Assembly (NCBI RefSeq): GCF_000430725.1
Contig: NZ_AUMO01000031.1
Span: forward strand, 1 to 64,000
DNA: 64,000 nt
Direction of reading: 5' to 3'
Source: Azohydromonas australica DSM 1124
GTDB taxonomy: Bacteria; Pseudomonadota; Gammaproteobacteria; Burkholderiales; Burkholderiaceae_C
Positions 16,582 through 27,034 of this stretch are shown here, in pieces. A program made the translations under genes and the position numbers. The notes under the pieces are model-generated. The model made no database searches. It was not told the origin of the DNA and saw only the letters and a list, made by a program, of their open reading frames with translations. Positions within the stretch are counted from its first letter, which is position 1, and each line of letters begins with the position of its first letter.

Positions 16582-17571
16582 ATGAGCCTGCACACCACAC
16601 CCGTTGCGCGCCGCGCGCTGCTGGGCCTCGGCCTGGCGGCGGTGGCGCTCTGGCCGGCCGCCGGCCCCTGGGCGCAGGCCACGGGCAAGCCTATCCGGCT
16701 GGTGGTGCCCTTCACGCCGGGCGGCAGCACCGACATCCTGGCGCGCGCCATCGCGCCGCGCCTGGGTGCGCCCGGGCAGACGGTGGTGGTGGACAACAAG
16801 CCCGGCGCCGGTGGCAGCATCGGCGCGGACCTCGTGGCCAAGGCCGAGCCTGATGGGCTCACGCTGCTGATGGGCCACATCGGCACGCTGGCGGTGAACC
16901 CCTCGCTCTATCCCAAGCTGCCCTACGACCCGCTCAAGAGCTTCGTGCCGGTGGCCTGGGTGGCGCGCGTGCCCAACGTGCTGGTGGTCAACGCCGCGTC
17001 CGACATCCGAACGCTGCGCGACCTGGTCGAGCGCGCCAAGGCCCGGCCCGGCAAGCTCGCCTATTCCTCCGGCGGCAACGGCAGCGCGGCGCACATCGCC
17101 TTCGAGGCGCTGAAGCTGCGCACCGGCATGTTCGTCGCGCACATCCCCTACCGCGGCACGGCGCCCTCGGTGACGGACCTGATCGCCGGCCAGGTGGATG
17201 CCACCTTCACCGGCTCGCCCGCGGTGCTGCCGCACATCCGCAGCGGCCGGCTGCGCGCGCTGGCGGTGTCCGGCAGCGCGCGGCTGCAGGCGCTGCCCAA
17301 CGTGCCCACGGTGGCCGAGAGCGGCTATGCCGGCTTCGAGGCCGACCAGTGGTACGGCGTGGTCGCGCCCGCGGGCACGCCGGCCGAGGTGGTGGCGCGG
17401 CTCAATGCGGCCATCAACCAGGCGTTGCAGTCGCCCGAGGTGATGCAGCAGATGGCGGGGGAGGGCGCGACGCCGATGCCCGGCACGCCGCAGGCCTTCG
17501 GTGCGCTGATCGCGCGCGAGATCCCGCGCTGGCGCGAGGTCATCAAGGCCGGCAACGTGCACCCCGACTGA
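16582..17571 (+). CDS. Bug-family (TctC) periplasmic solute receptor 1
   Basis: The protein has 329 residues with a signal peptide (ARRALLGLGLAAVALWP, cleavage likely after WAQA). It then shows the Bug fold markers PIRLVVPFTPGGSTDILAR, VVVDNKPGAGGSIGADLVAKAEPDG, YPKLPYDPLKSFVPV and LRALAVSGSARLQALPNVPTVAES. Bug proteins bind carboxylates in the periplasm and deliver them to tripartite tricarboxylate transporters or to signalling partners. It lies 17 bases after ligK. No TctA or TctB membrane gene is in the window. The ligand is probably an aromatic or pyrone carboxylate, judged from context only. Confidence 0.88.
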   Translation: MSLHTTPVARRALLGLGLAAVALWPAAGPWAQATGKPIRLVVPFTPGGSTDILARAIAPRLGAPGQTVVVDNKPGAGGSIGADLVAKAEPDGLTLLMGHIGTLAVNPSLYPKLPYDPLKSFVPVAWVARVPNVLVVNAASDIRTLRDLVERAKARPGKLAYSSGGNGSAAHIAFEALKLRTGMFVAHIPYRGTAPSVTDLIAGQVDATFTGSPAVLPHIRSGRLRALAVSGSARLQALPNVPTVAESGYAGFEADQWYGVVAPAGTPAEVVARLNAAINQALQSPEVMQQMAGEGATPMPGTPQAFGALIAREIPRWREVIKAGNVHPD

Positions 17572-17659
17572 ACCTGGGCACCGGCTTCGTACACGACCAA
17601 GGATGCGGCAGCAACGACGCTTCCCGCCACGACGCAACAAATCAACGACAGGAGATACC

Positions 17660-18637
17660 ATGATCCGCCTCAAGACCCTTGCCGCGGCCGCCATCGGCAC
17701 GCTGGCCCTGATCGCCGGCACCGCCCAGGCGCAGGAGTTCCCCACCAAGCCGGTGCGCATCACCACGCCGTTCCCAGCCGGTGCCGGTCCGGAGGCCGTG
17801 GTGCGGCTGGTGGCCGAGCGGCTGCAGAAGAAATGGGGCAAGCCGGTGGTGGTGGAGAACAAGCCCGGCGCCAACGGCTTCATCGCCATCGACCAGTTCA
17901 AGCGCGGCGCCCCCGACGGGCACGAGCTGATCCACCTGGACAACGTGCACTTGGTGGCCTACCCGCACCTGTTCAAGAAGCTGCCCTACGACCCGGTGAA
18001 GGACTTCGATCCGATCGCGCCGCTGTTCAAGACCTACTTTTTCGTCGGCGTGGGCGCGAACAGCAAGTACAAGAGCGTGGGCGAGATCGTGGCCGACGCC
18101 AAGGCGCGTCCGGGTGCGCTGAACTACGGCTCGTGGTCGGTGGGCAACCCGGTGCACCTGGGGTCGGCGCTGCTGGAGTCGATGACCAACACCCAGATGC
18201 AGCACATCATCTACAAGGAAACGTCGCAGCTCTACACCGGCGTGGCCACGGGTGAGCTCGACTTCGCCCTGGGCTCGCTGGCCACGGCCGGCCCGCTGCA
18301 GCGCTCGGGCAAGCTGAAGTTCATCGCCGTGACCGGGCCGAAGCGCCACCCGGCCTTCCCGGACGTGCCCACGGTGGCCGAGTCCGGCGGCCCGGCGGGC
18401 TACGAGGTCACGGGCTGGACCACCATCGCCGCGCCCAAGGGCCTGCCCAAGCCGGTGGCCGACAAGATCCAGAAGGACATCGAGGAAGCCCTGGCCGACC
18501 CGGAGATCAAGCAGCGCTACGCCACCTTCGGCTACGACGTGTTCCCGGTCACGCGCGATCAGTTCAACACCTTCATCGCGGCCGAGTCCAAGAAGTACGC
18601 CGAGGTCATCAAGCGCGCCAAGGTCTCGCTGGACTGA
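17660..18637 (+). CDS. Bug-family (TctC) periplasmic solute receptor 2
   Basis: A 325-residue receptor with a clean signal peptide (MIRLKTLAAAAIGTLALIAG, cleaved near AQAQ). It has the family segments KPVRITTPFPAGAGPEAVVR, VVVENKPGANGFIAIDQFK, KLPYDPVKDFDPIAPL and FPDVPTVAESGGPAGYEVTG. The ATG at 17660 has a strong GGAGAT ribosome site 5 bases before it; the frame is open earlier but without a signal sequence. Sequence differs enough from receptor 1 (GAGPEA in place of GGSTDI at the ligand loop) to suggest another ligand. It is separated from its neighbours by 88 and 19 bases and belongs to the same operon. Confidence 0.9.
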   Translation: MIRLKTLAAAAIGTLALIAGTAQAQEFPTKPVRITTPFPAGAGPEAVVRLVAERLQKKWGKPVVVENKPGANGFIAIDQFKRGAPDGHELIHLDNVHLVAYPHLFKKLPYDPVKDFDPIAPLFKTYFFVGVGANSKYKSVGEIVADAKARPGALNYGSWSVGNPVHLGSALLESMTNTQMQHIIYKETSQLYTGVATGELDFALGSLATAGPLQRSGKLKFIAVTGPKRHPAFPDVPTVAESGGPAGYEVTGWTTIAAPKGLPKPVADKIQKDIEEALADPEIKQRYATFGYDVFPVTRDQFNTFIAAESKKYAEVIKRAKVSLD

Positions 18638-18656
18638 ACCGAGGAGAACCCCCGCC

Positions 18657-19577
18657 ATGGACGATCCCAAGCACTGGCACATCGGCCTCGTCGGCTACGG
18701 CGAGGTGGGCCGCATCCTGGCCGAGGACCTGCGCAAGCAAGGCCTGGCCGTTTCCGCCTACGACCTCAAGCTCGATGCGCCCGCGACGGCCGAGGCGCTG
18801 GTGGCGCATGCGCGCATCCATGGCGTGGGCTTGGCCACCTCGCACGCCGACCTGGCCTCGCGCGCCGACTTCATCGTCAGCGCCGTCACCGCCAGCCAGG
18901 CCGTGCCGGTGGCGCAGGCCTGCGTGGCGGGCATCCGGGCCGGCGCCTTCTTCCTGGACTTCAACTCCGCCTCGCCCGGCGCCAAGCAGCGCGCCGCGGA
19001 GCTGATCGGCGCCGCGGGCGGGCGCTACGTCGAAGGCGCGGTGATGACCTCCATCCCGCCCTACCGCATCCGCGTGCCGCTGCTGCTGGGCGGCCCGGAC
19101 GCGTGCGCGCTGGAGCCGCTGGTCAACGCCCTGGGCTTCGACGCCAAGGTCAGCAGCGAGGAGCTGGGCGTGGCCTCCGCCACCAAGATGTGCCGTAGCG
19201 TGATGATCAAGGGCCTGGAGGCCATGATCATCGAGAGCTTCACCTCGGCCCGCCACTACGGTGTCGAGGACGCCGTGATCGCCTCGCTGCAGGAAACCTT
19301 CCCGGGCATTGATTGGGAGAAGCAGGCGGCCTACTTCTTCCAGCGCGTGATCGAGCACGGCCGCCGCCGCAGCGAGGAAGTGCGCGAGGTGGCCGAGACG
19401 GTGCGCGACGCCGGCCTCACGCCCTGGAGCGCTGCCGGCACCGCCGAGCGCCAGGCCTGGGTCGCCGACCTGGCCGACCAGGGCCTGTTCGGCCCCAAGG
19501 GCACCAAGGAATTCGCCCGCAGCCCCGATTGGCGCACCGAAGCCGATCGCATCCTGGCCCACGTCAAGAAGGACTGA
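18657..19577 (+). CDS. NAD(P)-dependent dehydrogenase with DUF1932 domain
   Basis: The 306-residue protein has an N-terminal Rossmann fold (HIGLVGYGEVGRILAEDLRK, glycine motif GxGxxG) of the 6-phosphogluconate/beta-hydroxyacid dehydrogenase type. It also has the substrate segment FFLDFNSASPGAKQRAAEL, the family lysine in SATKMCRSVMIKGLEAM near residue 180, and a C-terminal DUF1932 domain. The known protocatechuate pathway has no step for it. It is fully inside the operon, ending 3 bases before ligI, so it probably acts on a related hydroxyacid or on a shunt product. The exact reaction is unknown. Confidence 0.8.
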   Translation: MDDPKHWHIGLVGYGEVGRILAEDLRKQGLAVSAYDLKLDAPATAEALVAHARIHGVGLATSHADLASRADFIVSAVTASQAVPVAQACVAGIRAGAFFLDFNSASPGAKQRAAELIGAAGGRYVEGAVMTSIPPYRIRVPLLLGGPDACALEPLVNALGFDAKVSSEELGVASATKMCRSVMIKGLEAMIIESFTSARHYGVEDAVIASLQETFPGIDWEKQAAYFFQRVIEHGRRRSEEVREVAETVRDAGLTPWSAAGTAERQAWVADLADQGLFGPKGTKEFARSPDWRTEADRILAHVKKD

Positions 19578-19580
19578 ATG

Positions 19581-20516
19581 ATGAGCAAACCCACCACTGG
19601 TGACTTCACCAAGACCGCCGGCTGGCTCGACTGGTACGAGGGCCCGACCAAGCCCGCCTTCCAGGTGCCGCCCGGCAGCGTCGATGCGCACTGCCACGTG
19701 TTCGGCCCGGGCGAGAAGTTCCCCTTCGCGCCGGAGCGCAAGTACACGCCCTGCGACGCGTCCAAGGACCAGCTCTTCGCGCTGCGCGACCACCTCGGTT
19801 TCGCGCGCAACGTGATCGTGCAGGCCACCTGCCACGGCGCCGACAACCGTGCGCTGGTGGACGCGCTGCTGCACAGCGAGGGCAAGGCCCGCGGCGTGGC
19901 CACCGTCAAGCGCAGCGTCAGCGACGCGGAGCTGCAGGCGCTGCACGACGCCGGCGTGCGCGGCGTGCGCTTCAACTTCGTCAAGCGCCTGGTGGACTTC
20001 ACGCCCAAGGACGAGCTGATGGAGATCGCGGGCCGCATCGCCAAGCTCGGCTGGCACGTCGTCATCTATTTCGAGGCGGTCGATCTCCCGGAGCTGTGGG
20101 ACTTCTTCACCGCCTTGCCGACCACCGTGGTGGTGGACCACATGGGCCGCCCGGACGTGACGAAGCCCATCGACGGGCCGGAGTTCGAGCTGTTCCTGCG
20201 CTTCATGCGCGAGCACGGCAACGTCTGGAGCAAGGTGAGCTGCCCCGAGCGCCTGTCGGTGAGCGGCCCCCCGGCGCTGAACGGCGAGCGCAACGCCTAC
20301 CGCGACGTGGTGCCCTTCGCGCGCCGCGTGGTGGAGGAGTTCCCGGACCGCGTGCTGTGGGGCACCGACTGGCCGCACCCAAACCTCAAGGGCCACATGC
20401 CCGACGACGGCCTGCTGGTGGATTTCATCCCGCACATCGCCCCCACCGCCGAGCTGCAGCGCAAGCTGCTGGTGGACAACCCGATGCGCTTGTACTGGCC
20501 CGAGGAAGTCAAGTGA
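19581..20516 (+). CDS. ligI: 2-Pyrone-4,6-dicarboxylate hydrolase (lactonase)
   Basis: LigI (PmdD in Comamonas) opens 2-pyrone-4,6-dicarboxylate to 4-oxalomesaconate. The 311-residue amidohydrolase shows GSVDAHCHVFGPGEKFPF at about 32-49 (the H-x-H metal motif), VIVQATCHGADNRA, VVVDHMGRPDV and RVLWGTDWPHPN, with the catalytic aspartate in GTDWP. An ATG at 19578 is also possible, but 19581 has the better spacing (7 bases) from GAAGGA. It lies between the DUF1932 dehydrogenase and ligA, matching the D-A-B-C order of Comamonas. Confidence 0.9.
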   Translation: MSKPTTGDFTKTAGWLDWYEGPTKPAFQVPPGSVDAHCHVFGPGEKFPFAPERKYTPCDASKDQLFALRDHLGFARNVIVQATCHGADNRALVDALLHSEGKARGVATVKRSVSDAELQALHDAGVRGVRFNFVKRLVDFTPKDELMEIAGRIAKLGWHVVIYFEAVDLPELWDFFTALPTTVVVDHMGRPDVTKPIDGPEFELFLRFMREHGNVWSKVSCPERLSVSGPPALNGERNAYRDVVPFARRVVEEFPDRVLWGTDWPHPNLKGHMPDDGLLVDFIPHIAPTAELQRKLLVDNPMRLYWPEEVK

Positions 20517-20522
20517 ATCTTT

Positions 20523-20594
20523 CGTTCGCCCTGAACTTGTCGAAGGGCTCTGCGCCGGCCGAGCGGCGGGGCTTCGACGGGCTCAGCCCGAACG
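20523..20594. repeat. REP-like palindromic repeat between ligI and ligA
   Basis: Two facing arms of about 26 bases, 20523-20548 and 20569-20594, are imperfect inverted copies built around TTCGCCCTGAACTTGTCGAA and its mirror. This GAACTTGTCGAAGGGC motif is a frequent dispersed repeat in betaproteobacteria and pseudomonads. It lies in the only sizable gap before the dioxygenase genes, so the transcript would fold a strong hairpin there. That hairpin may adjust the ratio or stability of the mRNA halves. Confidence 0.75.
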
Positions 20595-20616
20595 GCCATT
20601 GCTGAAGGAGACACAC

Positions 20617-21916
<1,300 letters not shown>

Positions 21917-21917
21917 C

Positions 21918-22880
21918 ATGAGCAACAAGACGATCAAGGTCGCGCTGGCCGGCGCCGGCGCCTTCGGCATCAAGCACCTGGACGGCATCAAGAACATCGA
22001 CGGCGTCGAGGTGGTCTCGCTCATCAGCCGCGACCTGGAGAAGACGCGCGAGGTGGCCGAGAAGTACGGCATCAAGCACGTGAGCACCGATCTGGCCGAC
22101 AGCCTGGCGCTGCCGGAAGTGGACGCCGTGATCCTGTGCACGCCCACGCAGATGCACGCCGCGCAGGCCATCGCCTGCCTCAAGGCCGGCAAGCACGTGC
22201 AGGTGGAGATTCCGCTGGCCGACAAGCTGGAGGACGCGCAGGAGGTGGTGCGGCTGCAGAAGGAGACGGGCCTGGTGGCGATGTGCGGCCACACCCGCCG
22301 CTTCAACCCCAGCCACCAGTGGATCCACAAGAAGATCGAGGCCGGCGAATTCAACATCCAGCAGATGGATGTGCAGACCTACTTCTTCCGTCGCACCAAC
22401 ATGAACGCCCTGGGCCAGGCGCGCAGCTGGACCGACCACCTGCTGTGGCACCACGCCGCGCACACGGTGGACCTGTTCGCCTACCAGGCCGGCAGCCCGA
22501 TCGTGAAGGCCAACGCCGTGCAGGGCCCGATCCACCCGCAGCTGGGCATCGCCATGGACATGAGCATCCAGCTCAAGGCCGCCAACGGCGCGATCTGCAC
22601 GCTGTCGCTGTCCTTCAACAACGACGGCCCGCTGGGCACCTTCTTCCGCTACATCGGCGACAGCGGCACCTACATCGCCCGCTACGACGACCTGGTCAGC
22701 GGCAAGGAGGAGAAGATCGACGTGTCCAAGGTGGACGTGTCGATGAACGGCATCGAGCTGCAGGACCGCGAGTTCTTCGCCGCCATCCGCGAAGGCCGCG
22801 AGCCCAACTCCAGCGTGTCGCAGGTGCTGGCCTGCTACGAGGTGCTGCACCAGCTGGAGCAGCAGCTCAACGAGGGCTGA
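21918..22880 (+). CDS. ligC: 4-Carboxy-2-hydroxymuconate-6-semialdehyde dehydrogenase
   Basis: LigC (PmdC) oxidises the ring-cleavage product, as its hemiacetal, to 2-pyrone-4,6-dicarboxylate with NADP. The 320-residue Gfo/Idh/MocA protein begins KTIKVALAGAGAFGIKHLDGI (Rossmann GxGxxG). It has the CTPTQMHAAQAIACLKAGKHVQVE consensus (residues about 74-97), with the EKP-type position reading EIP as in LigC rather than EKP. LLWHHAAHTVDLFAYQAG carries the catalytic histidines. It starts one base after ligB and its stop lies 5 bases before the next gene. Confidence 0.92.
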   Translation: MSNKTIKVALAGAGAFGIKHLDGIKNIDGVEVVSLISRDLEKTREVAEKYGIKHVSTDLADSLALPEVDAVILCTPTQMHAAQAIACLKAGKHVQVEIPLADKLEDAQEVVRLQKETGLVAMCGHTRRFNPSHQWIHKKIEAGEFNIQQMDVQTYFFRRTNMNALGQARSWTDHLLWHHAAHTVDLFAYQAGSPIVKANAVQGPIHPQLGIAMDMSIQLKAANGAICTLSLSFNNDGPLGTFFRYIGDSGTYIARYDDLVSGKEEKIDVSKVDVSMNGIELQDREFFAAIREGREPNSSVSQVLACYEVLHQLEQQLNEG

Positions 22881-22885
22881 TCGCC

Positions 22886-23887
22886 ATGCAGCAGCGTCGC
22901 ATCGGTCCCTTCAGCGTCTCGGCCCTCGGCCTGGGCTGCATGAACCTCAGTCACGCCTACGGCGTGCCACCGCCGCCGGAAGAGGGAGAGCGGCTGCTGC
23001 TGCGCGCGCTCGACCTGGGCGTCACGCTCTTCGACACCGCGGCCCTCTACGGCTTCGGCGCCAACGAGACGCTGGTCGGGCGCGCATTGAAGCCCCACCG
23101 CGACCGCTTCACGCTCGCGAGCAAGGGCGGCATGGCCGGGGTCAAGGGCGAGGACGGCGTGACGCGCCGCGTCATCGACGGCCGCCCCGAGACCCTGCGC
23201 CGCAACTGCGAGGACAGCCTGCAGCGCCTGGGCGTGGAGGTGATCGACCTCTACTACCTGCACCGCCTGGACATGCAGGTGCCCATCGAGGAGTCGGTGG
23301 GCGCCATGGCGGACCTCGTGCGCGAGGGCAAGGTGCGCACGCTGGGCCTGTCGGAGGTGTCGGCCGCGACGCTCAAGCGCGCCCACGCCGTGCACCCCAT
23401 CGCCGCGCTGCAGACCGAGTACTCGCTGTGGACGCGCAACCCGGAGATCGCGGTGCTGCAGGCCTGCCGCGAGCTGGGCGTGGCCTTTGTCGCCTTCAGC
23501 CCGGTGGGCCGCGGCTTTCTGGCCGGCGGGCTGACGGATGTTTCCACGCTGGACGCCAAGGACATCCGCCGCGCCATGCCGCGTTTCTCGCCCGAGCACT
23601 ACGCGCGCAACCTGGCGCTGTTCGAAGGCCTGCGGCACATCGCCGAGGCTCGCGGCTGCACCCCGGCGCAGCTGTCGCTGGCCTGGCTGCTGGCGCAAGG
23701 CGAGGACATCGTCCCCATTCCCGGCACCACCAGCATCGCCCACCTGGAAGAGGACCTGGCCGCGGCGGACCTGCAACTGGACGCGGCCACGCTGGCCGAG
23801 CTGGATGCGCTGATCAACCAGCGCACCGTGGCCGGCGCCCGCTACAACGCCGCCACGCAGCAGGAAATCGACACCGAGGAGTTCTGA
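22886..23887 (+). CDS. Aldo/keto reductase
   Basis: The 333-residue TIM-barrel protein has the AKR motifs: SALGLGCMNLSHAYG, LFDTAALYGFGANETLVGRAL with the catalytic Asp-Tyr pair, VIDLYYLHRLDMQVPIEE with the catalytic His, AALQTEYSLWTRNPE, and the NADP-binding end VPIPGTTSIAHLEEDL. It resembles the AKR11/13 group (YajO/GSP69-like). The known protocatechuate pathway does not need it. Being the tenth gene of the operon, 5 bases after ligC, it may reduce an aldehyde by-product such as an unlactonised semialdehyde. That role is inference. Confidence 0.85.
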   Translation: MQQRRIGPFSVSALGLGCMNLSHAYGVPPPPEEGERLLLRALDLGVTLFDTAALYGFGANETLVGRALKPHRDRFTLASKGGMAGVKGEDGVTRRVIDGRPETLRRNCEDSLQRLGVEVIDLYYLHRLDMQVPIEESVGAMADLVREGKVRTLGLSEVSAATLKRAHAVHPIAALQTEYSLWTRNPEIAVLQACRELGVAFVAFSPVGRGFLAGGLTDVSTLDAKDIRRAMPRFSPEHYARNLALFEGLRHIAEARGCTPAQLSLAWLLAQGEDIVPIPGTTSIAHLEEDLAAADLQLDAATLAELDALINQRTVAGARYNAATQQEIDTEEF

Positions 23888-23888
23888 G

Positions 23889-24860
23889 ATGTCTACGCGC
23901 CGCCGCCGCCTGGTCGCTGCCGCGACGCTGCTGCCGCTGGCCGGCACGGTGCGCGCGCAGCCGAAGTTCCCATCGAAGCCGATCACGCTGATCGTGCCCT
24001 TCGCGCCCGGCGGCGTGGCGGACCTCACGGCCCGCGCCGTGGCCGAGCCCATGTCCAAGAGCCTGGGCCAGACCATCGTGGTGGACAACCGGCCCAGCGC
24101 CGGCAGCATCGTCGCCTCGCAGGCGGTGGCGCGCGCCGCGCCGGACGGGCACACGCTGCTCCTGATGAGCAACAGCAACGCGCTGAGCGTGTCGCTGTTC
24201 AAGAAGCTGCCCTACGACACGCTGCGCGACTTCGCGCCCGTGGGGCTGCTGGGCGTGTTCGACATCGGCCTGTTCGTGCCCGCGGGCTCGCGCTTCAGCC
24301 GGCTCCAGGACCTGATCGCCCATGCCAAGGCGAACCCGGGCAAGCTGACCATCGCCACCATCTCCGCCGGCAGTACCCAGCACCTGGCGGCCGAGATGTT
24401 CAAGCGCGAAGCGGGCATCGACGCGCTGGTGGTCCCGTACAAGGGCTCGCCGGCGGTGGTGAGCGCGCTGCGCGGCGGCGAGGCCGACGTGGCGTTCGAG
24501 ATCCTGGCGCCGGTACTGGGGCAGGTGAGCGGCGGCGTGCTGCGGGCGCTGGCCGTGTCCTCCGACAAGCGCAATCCTGCGCTGCCGCAGGTGCCGACCG
24601 TGCAGGAGTCCGGGGTGCTGCGCTACGCGGTGGCCTCGTGGAACGCGCTGGCGGCGCCCGCGGGCACGCCGGCGGCGGTGATCGAACGCCTGAACCAGGC
24701 CACGCGCGAGGCGGTGGCTGATCCTTCGGTCCAGAAGCGCCTGGGCGCCCTGGGCGTGCGCCTGGCTTCCGGCACGCCGGCGCAGCTGGGCGAGCTGCTC
24801 AAGAGCGAGATCGCGCACTGGGGCACGGTGATCCGGGCGGCCGGCATCCAGCCGGAGTAG
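23889..24860 (+). CDS. Bug-family (TctC) periplasmic solute receptor 3
   Basis: A 323-residue receptor starting one base after the aldo/keto reductase. A short, arginine-rich signal (STRRRRLVAAATLLPLAGTV, with a twin-arginine look) is followed by KPITLIVPFAPGGVADLTAR, TIVVDNRPSAGSIVASQAV, FKKLPYDTLRDFAPVGLLG and LPQVPTVQESGVLRYAV. It is the last gene of the operon; the next gene starts 168 bases on. With receptors 1 and 2 it makes three non-identical receptors for one pathway, none with a membrane partner nearby. Confidence 0.88.
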   Translation: MSTRRRRLVAAATLLPLAGTVRAQPKFPSKPITLIVPFAPGGVADLTARAVAEPMSKSLGQTIVVDNRPSAGSIVASQAVARAAPDGHTLLLMSNSNALSVSLFKKLPYDTLRDFAPVGLLGVFDIGLFVPAGSRFSRLQDLIAHAKANPGKLTIATISAGSTQHLAAEMFKREAGIDALVVPYKGSPAVVSALRGGEADVAFEILAPVLGQVSGGVLRALAVSSDKRNPALPQVPTVQESGVLRYAVASWNALAAPAGTPAAVIERLNQATREAVADPSVQKRLGALGVRLASGTPAQLGELLKSEIAHWGTVIRAAGIQPE

Positions 24861-25027
24861 GGCGCCGGGGCCGGCTGCGGATTCCGGTTCGCCCGGCGCC
24901 GTGGGAGACGGCGACACCGGCACGTCGGCTGCTCGCGAACCCGCGCGAGACCCCGGGCGGCCCGCCAGGCGCGCCTGCAGCGGCCACCGGCCCCGGTCCT
25001 TTCACCCTGTCGGCTGGAGGAATCGCC

Positions 25028-25630
25028 ATGGAGCAGACGAAGCAGGCAAGCCGTACCCGGCTGCTGCTGGGCATCGGCGTCGGGGCCTGGCTGGTCTACG
25101 CATGGGGCCGAAAACGTGCAGAAGGAGCTGCCATGGACCACCCGAATTTCCGACCGGCGCACCGCGAACGCCTGTACGACACGGACGGGCAGCGCGTCGC
25201 GGGCACTGCGCAAGGGACGCCTTCCCGCGCTGGCGAACAGGGGCGGCAGCAGGACCGTGAAGCGCCCGCCCACGGCACGGCGCCGGGCGACTTCAGGCAT
25301 GGCGGCCTGAGCGTGCGGGGCCACGTGGCCGAGGCGCCGCACCTGGCCGCGTCCGAGCCGTCAGGCCAGGGCCGACCGGCGGCCGATGCGGGCCGGTACC
25401 AGGGCGGTGACTTCGGCGGCGGCTTCCAGTCGTGGGGGCACGTACCCGAGGCACCGCAGGGCCACCGTTCTGCCGAGGCGCGGGAGGACGTGGACTTCGA
25501 CCCCGACTACCTCCAGTGGCGCGAGGAGCAGCTGCGCCAGCTCGACGAGGACTACCGCGCGTGGCGGCGGCACAAGTTCGCGGAGGATTTCAAGCAGTGG
25601 CGCACGCGGTCGTCCGGCGGGGCGGGTTGA
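25028..25630 (+). CDS. Uncharacterised protein with DPDYLQWREEQ-type C-terminus
   Basis: This 200-residue protein has a short N-terminal membrane helix (RLLLGIGVGAWLVYAWG, residues 11-27) and a long, polar Gly/Ala/Gln-rich middle. Its charged C-terminus DPDYLQWREEQLRQLDEDY continues into AWRRHKFAEDFKQWR. That C-terminus resembles the tail of SWFGD-type stress proteins of Comamonadaceae and Xanthomonadaceae, as I recall the family. A GGAGG ribosome site precedes the ATG. The function is unknown; a stress-linked envelope role is possible. Confidence 0.65.
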   Translation: MEQTKQASRTRLLLGIGVGAWLVYAWGRKRAEGAAMDHPNFRPAHRERLYDTDGQRVAGTAQGTPSRAGEQGRQQDREAPAHGTAPGDFRHGGLSVRGHVAEAPHLAASEPSGQGRPAADAGRYQGGDFGGGFQSWGHVPEAPQGHRSAEAREDVDFDPDYLQWREEQLRQLDEDYRAWRRHKFAEDFKQWRTRSSGGAG

Positions 25631-25651
25631 GCATCGAGCTGCGTTTCCGGA

Positions 25652-27034
25652 TCAACCTTCGCGCCACAGCGCCGTCATCGCCGCGCTGAAGCGCTGCGCG
25701 ATGGCCTCGGCCGCCGGGTGGCGGCCCTCGCGGACCACCCAGCGCCCGGCCACCAGCACGTCGCGCCAGGGCCGCGTGGGTCCGGCGAACAGCAGCGCAT
25801 CCAGCAGCCGCCCGGGCGGCACGCCCAGCAGGCCGTCCGCGCCGGCATCCGCCACCAGTGCATCGGCCCGCGCGCCTTCCACCAGGCCCCAGCCAGGCTC
25901 GCCGGCCGCGCGGGCGCCCGCGTGCACCGCCACGTCCAGCAGGCGCGCCGCGGTCGAAGGCTGGCCCGTGCCTGGCGCCGCGGCCAGATTGCGCCGGCGC
26001 AGGTGCAGGCGCTGGCCGTACTCCAGCCAGCGCAGCTCCTCCACCGCGTCGCGCGAGACCTGGCTGTCCGAGCCGATGGACACGCACACGCCGGCCGCGA
26101 GCCAGCCGGGCAGGTCCGCCAGGCCGTCGCCCAGGTTGGCCTCGGTGGAGGGGCACAGCACCACGCCGGCCTCGCTGGCGTCCACGGCCGCGATCTCCTT
26201 GCGCGTGGCGTGGGTCGCGTGCACCAGGTGCCAGCGCGGGTCCAGCAGCCCCTGCCCGTACAGCCACTGGATGGGCCGTTCGCCGGTGGCGCCCAGGCAC
26301 TGCTCGACCTCGGCGGTCTGCTCGGCGACATGGATGTGGATCGGCCCCTCGAAATCCTCCGACAGGTCGCGCAGCGCCAGGATGGACGCCGGCGCCGCCG
26401 CGCGCAGCGAGTGGATCGCCAGCCCGGCGCTGAGCAGCGGCCGGCCGGCGTCCTGGACCTGCCGCGCCGCCTCCCACACGCCGCGCGCGTCCAGCGCGAA
26501 GCGGCGCTGCTGCTCGCTCAGGGCGGGCAGCGTGAAGCCGGCGCGCTCGTACAGCACCGGCAGCAGCGTGAGCCCGATGCCGGCCTCGGCCGCCGCGTCC
26601 GCCAGGGCCCAGCCTAGCGTGAGCGGATCGGCGTAGGGACTGCCCTCGGGGTCGCGCTGCAGGTAGTGGAACTCGCACACCTGCGTGTAGCCGCCGCGCA
26701 GCAGCTCCACGTAGAGCTGCGCCGCCACGGCGCGCAGCTGCTCGGCCGTGATGCGCGAGGCCACGCCGTACATGCGTTCGCGCCAGGACCAGAAGTCGTC
26801 TTCCGTTGCGCCCTCACGCGTCTCCGCCAGCCCGGCGAACGCGCGCTGGAAGGCATGGCTGTGCGCATCCACCAGCGCGGGCAGCAGCGGGCCGGCGGCG
26901 ATCTCCGCGCCCGGCGGCGCGTCCATGTCCGGCGTGATGGCCAGCCAACGCCCGTCGCGGCCCACTTCCAGCAGCACCCGCTCGCGCCAGCCACCGGGCA
27001 GCCAGGCGCGGGGCACCCAAAGTTGAGACAGCAT
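25652..27034 (-). CDS. hutF: Formimidoylglutamate deiminase
   Basis: HutF deiminates N-formimino-L-glutamate to N-formylglutamate in the five-step histidine degradation route. The 460-residue amidohydrolase has LLPALVDAHSHAFQRAFAGL (residues 50-69, metal motif HxH), TQVCEFHYLQRDPEG, IHIHVAEQTAEVEQCL, HLVHATHATRKE and VCVSIGSDSQVSRDAVEELR, all family hallmarks. The frame stays open upstream to 27094, but MLSQLW at 27034 is the usual start. It stands alone; no hutH, hutU, hutI or hutG is next to it, so the rest of the pathway must lie elsewhere. Confidence 0.92.
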   Translation of the reverse strand: MLSQLWVPRAWLPGGWRERVLLEVGRDGRWLAITPDMDAPPGAEIAAGPLLPALVDAHSHAFQRAFAGLAETREGATEDDFWSWRERMYGVASRITAEQLRAVAAQLYVELLRGGYTQVCEFHYLQRDPEGSPYADPLTLGWALADAAAEAGIGLTLLPVLYERAGFTLPALSEQQRRFALDARGVWEAARQVQDAGRPLLSAGLAIHSLRAAAPASILALRDLSEDFEGPIHIHVAEQTAEVEQCLGATGERPIQWLYGQGLLDPRWHLVHATHATRKEIAAVDASEAGVVLCPSTEANLGDGLADLPGWLAAGVCVSIGSDSQVSRDAVEELRWLEYGQRLHLRRRNLAAAPGTGQPSTAARLLDVAVHAGARAAGEPGWGLVEGARADALVADAGADGLLGVPPGRLLDALLFAGPTRPWRDVLVAGRWVVREGRHPAAEAIAQRFSAAMTALWREG

